A stretch of 9,736 nucleotides of DNA, taken from positions 1 through 9,736 of the forward strand of contig JBFXGJ010000058.1 of the NCBI GenBank assembly GCA_050178135.1. The letters run 5' to 3'. Every line of letters starts with the position of its first letter. The first letter of the stretch is position 1. This document shows, one piece after another, positions 6,301 to 9,736 of the stretch. Source of the stretch: UBA288 sp050178135. GTDB taxonomy: Archaea > Halobacteriota > Methanomicrobia > Methanomicrobiales > Methanospirillaceae. The notes under the pieces were generated by a model. That model made no database searches. It was not told the DNA's origin and worked only from the letters and a program-made list of their open reading frames with translations. The translations under genes and the position numbers were made by a program.

Positions 6301-6602
6301 ACCTTCACCCTCTTTTATTCTCCCTCTATCGAAGGGGAGACGCTGACCTGCAACCTTCACGGAAGGCCAGCCTGGAATAGACCCGGGGAGCGAGAAACGT
6401 TGATAAACAAGGATTCTTGTGGGGGGAAAGAAGCGAAGTACTGTGTCCGATGAGTTGCCACTATGCAGCACAGGACAACCGACGCGATCATGGAAAAGTG
6501 GGGTTCTCAGCCATCGCTCACAGTGTGGAACGCTGGTATGTCCAGGCAACAAGGCTGGATATTTAAGATTTTGAACCGGGTCAGGCAGGGGTCAGTCGGC
6601 AT
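6301..6602. other. Convergent intergenic region without a gene
   Basis: About 300 bases lie between the converging IPT and GH17 genes. I see a T-rich tract just after the IPT stop, a small ACAAG-GATT-CTTGT stem (6407-6420) and an AT-rich run GATATTTAAGATTTTG (6559-6574). The last resembles a TATA box, but no gene follows it on either strand. Open frames here show no recognisable protein. Confidence 0.55.
6308..6321 (+). terminator. T-rich tract after the IPT gene
   Basis: CCCTCTTTTATTCT begins about 8 bases past the TAA stop. Archaeal intrinsic termination depends on T-rich tracts without a needed stem, so this is a candidate, though the longest T run is only four. Confidence 0.35.
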
Positions 6603-7637
6603 CTATTGAACCTTCAATCGACTCCAGTCGAAGACCTTCATCCCCGGAGTGACCAGCGGCCGTACGATGCTGGATGGCGACGGTGTGACATTCCCCTGCG
6701 CCGTCCATCCAGCCAGCGCCCTCACCTTCGGCCGGCCATCCTGGTCCCAGAGGCCCCAGTGCGCCCCAACCTCTCCCTCGTCGTGCGTCTTCCAGGCCTC
6801 ATCAAAGGCCTCGAAGTAGAAGTATCGAACGTGGTTACTCGCCGCCCACGCGGTAAATTCACCGAAGTACCGTTCCGCGTTCTCCATAGACGGTACGGCG
6901 TTGCCATTTGGTCGCCCCGCGCTCGGCCACCCCGTCTCCGCGACGACCACGGGCTTGGATCTCGCCTGCTGCCTGACCCTTGAATACGCATCGTCCACCG
7001 CGGGCACAGCGGCATCGATGCCGACACCATCCCAGAACGGGTAGATATGAACATAGACCTGGTCGACGGCATCGAATAGAGCGGGATGGTGGAGATACAT
7101 ATTGTACGTCTCGGCCGTTGTGATCGGCATCGTGGGCACCGCCTCTCGGACGCGTTCGATATACCCAAGAAGCTCGGTTTCCGTGAGATCGCCGCGGAGC
7201 AATGTCTCGCTTCCAACGATCAGGACATCCGCTTCCCCGGCCTGACCGATCCTGATGAGACTGGCAATCTGCTGCTCATTTGCCGTCCTGTTTCGGCTGA
7301 GCCAGGCCCCGACCGCAGCCCTCTTTCCCAGCTCGTGCGAGAATGGACCGATGAGATCGAGCCCGTTATCGTTCCCGTACGACCGGATCCAGTCGGTTGA
7401 ATGTGCGATGACCCCAAGGCGGGACCGTATCTGCTCGGGCGGTAGCGGCCCGGTCGTGTCCGGGCTCTGGTTCGGCAGGTACGGCCCGAAGCAGAGACCT
7501 GAGAGGTGCAGCGCGCCTTCCCCGTCTGTCACCTCCGTGACGGGGTCGGTTAATGTAACGCAGGCTACGACCAGCGTCATGAACACCAGCGCGAATACCA
7601 GGGTCAACACGCCGACCAGTCGAAACGGATCCCTCAT
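6603..7637 (-). CDS. Membrane- or lipid-anchored GH17 family beta-1,3-glucanase-like hydrolase
   Basis: From the ATG at 7637 the protein has 344 residues. GH17 enzymes cleave beta-1,3-linked glucans with retention. Here DWIRSYGND (82-90), the acid/base region LIVGSETLLRGD (E144), YVHIYPFWDG (195-204) and the nucleophile signature VVVAETGWPSAGRP (E234) are all in order, followed by FYFEAFDEAWK (273-283). The (beta/alpha)8 domain therefore looks complete and active. The N-terminus has a hydrophobic helix (residues 7-26) ending in LVVAC (C26), a lipobox-like site, so the enzyme is probably surface-anchored. A longer reading to 7724 adds a hydrophilic stretch before the signal and is less likely. 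A GAGGT sits immediately before the ATG, too close for a classical Shine-Dalgarno. It converges with the IPT gene, whose C-terminal domain type is one I associate with GH17 proteins. Confidence 0.88.
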   Translation of the reverse strand: MRDPFRLVGVLTLVFALVFMTLVVACVTLTDPVTEVTDGEGALHLSGLCFGPYLPNQSPDTTGPLPPEQIRSRLGVIAHSTDWIRSYGNDNGLDLIGPFSHELGKRAAVGAWLSRNRTANEQQIASLIRIGQAGEADVLIVGSETLLRGDLTETELLGYIERVREAVPTMPITTAETYNMYLHHPALFDAVDQVYVHIYPFWDGVGIDAAVPAVDDAYSRVRQQARSKPVVVAETGWPSAGRPNGNAVPSMENAERYFGEFTAWAASNHVRYFYFEAFDEAWKTHDEGEVGAHWGLWDQDGRPKVRALAGWTAQGNVTPSPSSIVRPLVTPGMKVFDWSRLKVQ

Positions 7638-7739
7638 ACCTCGAAATTGACGAAAGAGATGATAATTCCTGTCATGACCTCTCGCGACATGGTCGCAAAT
7701 TCTTGATGTCTTCCAGCAATCCATCGCGTTCTGAAGACC

Positions 7740-8775
7740 ATGAGCACGTCTCGAGTGACGAGTAAGAAACGCTTACGAATCCAGCCCATCACCGTCTCTC
7801 GCTTCTGAAGTTGGCCCACGAGTTGGAGCATGTCTCTGGAGCGTGGTGTTGGAAGGAGAAGCACCAGAACAGTGGCTACGACTGGAAACATCGGTTTCAT
7901 AGACACGGTTTCTCCGGGTTGAAAGTCCTCTTCGATTGTGCATCATTCAGATCCTCAGACCGCTCCACCTGAGGTGGTCGATCGTATCCTCAGCATACGC
8001 CTGGAACATCCCGACTGGGGGGACAATCGCGTCCTGGACCTCCTCGCCCTTGATGGCATCCGCGTGAGCCCTGTCACCAGATCGAATAGGTTCACCGAAA
8101 ACGGCATGGGAACCCATTACGACCGCCCCCTCAAACTTGAAAAACAGGTCTGCAGATCGCCATCGAACGATCAGCCGAACTGGTCCTTCTCTTGAGGATG
8201 TGAATCCCAGCTTTTCGGAACGACAGGCCAATCGGAGCGAACGGGTGTATTGTTGGGTCTGAGCACCTACCCTGTTGGTTTGCTCAAGAGGAGTGGCGGG
8301 TCTACCTTCGGACGGTGGCGGACACCGCCGGATCGTACGCCTTCGGCTGCCTTCACACCGCCAGACTTACGGAACATAAGGTTGCCATTTTTCATAACGA
8401 TGGACTGCCCCTGTATCGCGCCGCAGACTCACGGTCCAGATCGTCCTCACGGATAACGGTGCAAAGTTCTGTGGCCGAGAATCCCATCCGTACGAACTCT
8501 ATCTCGCTCTCAATGACATCGGATCTCGACTCATGACGGTCCGATCATCCCAAACGAACGGATCTGTCGAACGGTTCAACAGAACCGTCCCGAAGAGTTC
8601 GTCCGCGTAGCGTTGAGGGAGACGTGCTACGAATCCGTCGATGCACTGCAGAAGGACCGTGGTCAATGGCCCGCGATCTGGGATACCAACAACCTCATCT
8701 CGGCTATCGGAAGTGCAGCCGGCGATCGATCGAGACCGGCCCGGAATACATGGAAAAAGGTGAGCCATGCTCGTT
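7740..8775 (+). pseudogene. Decayed IS481-type (rve/DDE) transposase
   Basis: The reading of a complete IS481-type transposase can be followed through at least six frame changes. The N-terminal HTH is read from about 7766 (LTNPAHHRLSLLKLAHELE ... GYDWKHRFHRHGFSGLK). A second frame from 7941 gives HHSDPQTAPPEVVDRILSI, followed by LEHPDWGDNRVLDLLALDG and NGMGTHYDRPLKLEKQ. Then NPSFSERQ appears from 8203 with an in-frame TGA at 8260. The catalytic core follows: RVYLRTVADTAGSYAFGCLHT from 8297 (first D at 8321-8323), IVLTDNGAKFCGRE (second D at 8452-8454), and QTNGSVERFNRTV (E at 8569-8571, 38 residues on). EEFVRVALRETCYESVDALQ and HLGYRKCSRRSIETGPEYMEKG finish the protein in two more frames. The gene cannot yield a functional enzyme. 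I could not find the terminal inverted repeats. Base composition is more balanced than in neighbouring genes, fitting an older imported element. Confidence 0.9.
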
Positions 8776-8781
8776 ATGTGC

Positions 8782-8795
8782 CCCCTTTTTTTATT
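8782..8795 (+). terminator. T7 tract after the transposase remnant
   Basis: CCCC followed by seven T (8786-8792) and ATT is the longest T run in the window. It fits an archaeal T-tract terminator, either the old transposase's own or insulation for the downstream gene. Confidence 0.4.
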
Positions 8796-8856
8796 GGGCC
8801 ACGAATCCTGAAATTACCATGATGAATCCGTGACAAAAAATCAGTAATTCAGACGA

Positions 8857-8926
8857 TTTATTAATTGAACGGGATAGTCTTCCAGAGGTCGCGGTTCCAG
8901 GCGGGCACGATAGGCGGTTGTATACC
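8857..8926 (+). promoter_or_regulatory. Candidate promoter(s) for the secreted Ig-fold protein
   Basis: Two TATA-like boxes precede the gene at 8982: TTTATTAAT (8857-8865), with an A-rich stretch about 15 bases upstream, and TATACC (8921-8926). The first would give a leader of roughly 95 bases, the second roughly 30. I cannot tell which is used. The CCAACAGTT motif is absent here. Confidence 0.4.
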
Positions 8927-8981
8927 ATCTCAATTATCACGCTGTCAGCCCGGTTCGATGACGAGAATGTGAGATGAAATC

Positions 8982-9736
8982 ATGAAGACACCACACCCAA
9001 TCCCCTTGATCCTGCTCTTCGCCATGCTCTGCTTGGGCACAGTATCCGCATATCCCAGCGGTGCCACACCACTTGTGAACGTTGCAGGTGCCGGCGGTGA
9101 TGGCACCGCCGTCACCCTCGAGACGACCACGATGACGGCGACGGCGAACGTCCCATACACCCTCAGCGGGCGAATCTATTCCGTCTCCACCGGTGCGCCG
9201 TACGCGAACACCGGGGTGACGCTCGAGGAGCGGGCGCCGGGGAGCAGCATATGGCGGCAGATCGGTACCACCACCACGAATGATGACGGACGGTACTCGT
9301 TCCAGGTGACGCGATCCACGCCCGGCGTCTACCTCTACCACGTCGTGGTCTACAACCAGGTGCTCGAGGGCGACTGGGCGGTCACCGTGATCGGCTCGGG
9401 CACCGTGCCGACGGTGTCGACACTGCCGACGGTGCCAGCAGGAGGCGCGACGATGGCGCAGGCGTACGCGTCCTACGAGGCGGGGAACGCCGCCTGGAGC
9501 AGTGCCTGGGCGGCGAGCGACTTCGGGCAGATCCGATCGTACCTCACCCAGGCGAGGGCGCACTTCTCGACCTGCCTGGCTACGTTGAACCTGGTGAACG
9601 ACCCGGCGAACGCGGCGAACCTGGCGCTGATGAAGAAGGTCTCGACCGCCTACATCGCGCTCGCGGACGGTGCGCTCGGGATGTACGACGGCTCGGACAC
9701 CTACAGCACCGGGAGGAACCAGATGAACGCCGGCAG
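8982..9736 (+). CDS. Secreted Ig-fold protein with helical domain (partial, runs off the right edge)
   Basis: There are 251 codons without a stop up to the window edge. The ATG at 8982 is fixed by an in-frame TGA at 8970-8972. Only a weak GTGAG precedes it. Residues 1-23 are a clear signal peptide (IPLILLFAMLCLGTVSA) with a likely cut after A23. Residues 58-138 read as an Ig-like or carboxypeptidase-regulatory-like beta-sandwich (YTLSGRIYSVSTGAPYANTGVTLEE ... TTNDDGRYSFQVTRSTPGVYLYHVVV), typical of archaeal surface proteins. A TVPTVSTLPTVP linker (141-152) leads to an alanine-rich helical region (155-235, AYASYEAGNAAWSSAWAASDFGQIRSYLTQARAHF). The product is probably an exported surface or extracellular protein of unknown role. 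Codon use is strongly GC-ending after the first 40 codons, like the host genes. Confidence 0.85.
   Translation, partial: MKTPHPIPLILLFAMLCLGTVSAYPSGATPLVNVAGAGGDGTAVTLETTTMTATANVPYTLSGRIYSVSTGAPYANTGVTLEERAPGSSIWRQIGTTTTNDDGRYSFQVTRSTPGVYLYHVVVYNQVLEGDWAVTVIGSGTVPTVSTLPTVPAGGATMAQAYASYEAGNAAWSSAWAASDFGQIRSYLTQARAHFSTCLATLNLVNDPANAANLALMKKVSTAYIALADGALGMYDGSDTYSTGRNQMNAG

Noticed and set aside
7634..7906. A 90-codon minus-strand frame whose TGA overlaps the GH17 ATG, suggesting translational coupling
   Set aside because: Most of it is antisense to the plus-strand transposase remnant (HTH region 7766-7933), and the protein shows no domain. The ATGA overlap is probably chance, though a short coupled peptide cannot be fully excluded.
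7938..8536. Separate small genes at 7938-8195, 8250-8456 and 8315-8536
   Set aside because: They are successive pieces of a single transposase read in different frames, so they are reported as one pseudogene.
8937..9563. A 208-codon minus-strand frame at the right end
   Set aside because: It is antisense to the plus-strand secreted protein, which has a signal peptide, Ig-like fold and stop-free frame to the edge.
1..9736. CRISPR array, tRNA or rRNA genes
   Set aside because: No regularly spaced direct repeats and no cloverleaf or rRNA-like stretches were seen. The recurring 9-mer is irregularly spaced and tied to promoters.

Overview
The window looks like a chromosome segment of a GC-rich methanogenic archaeon, probably Methanomicrobiales (relatives of Methanoregula, Methanosphaerula or Methanoculleus). 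This is inferred from TATA-box promoters with AT-rich islands between GC-rich genes, a secreted IPT/TIG-repeat protein, an archaeal-style GH17 glucan hydrolase and a secreted Ig-fold protein. No rRNA, tRNA or other strict phylogenetic marker is present.

Left part (1-4832), all on the minus strand. Reading in transcription order, a coiled-coil/winged-helix regulator (4832-4392) is followed without a gap by a MinD/ParA-like P-loop protein with a degenerate Walker A (4405-3491). A non-coding stretch of about 660 bp follows. Then come a MoxR-type AAA+ ATPase (2830-1973), a 614-residue protein that resembles the DUF5682/EreA-ChaN type (1906-62), and the first codons of a further gene that runs off the left edge. 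The pairing of a MoxR ATPase with a large partner of this type is a recurring but poorly understood arrangement.

The regulatory logic is the most striking feature. The 9-mer CCAACAGTT (or its complement) occurs five times, always in the intergenic regions 2903-3095 and 4922-5007. It sits at or beside TATA boxes upstream of three units: the MoxR operon, the regulator/MinD operon and the rightward IPT gene. At 4999-5022 two opposed half-sites flank a TATA box exactly. The local winged-helix protein is the obvious candidate ligand, so the left cluster and the IPT gene may form one regulon.

Right part (4833-9736). A secreted protein with two near-identical IPT/TIG repeats and a C-terminal beta-domain (ending at 6300, plus strand) has an ideal Shine-Dalgarno and a signal peptide placed behind an ACG rather than an ATG. 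It converges with a membrane-anchored or lipid-anchored GH17 family beta-1,3-glucanase-like protein (7637-6603). Upstream of the GH17 gene lies a heavily decayed IS481-type transposase (about 7740-8775, plus strand), recognisable in several frames with its DDE residues still visible. The window ends inside a secreted protein (8982 onward) with a signal peptide, an Ig-like domain and a helical region.
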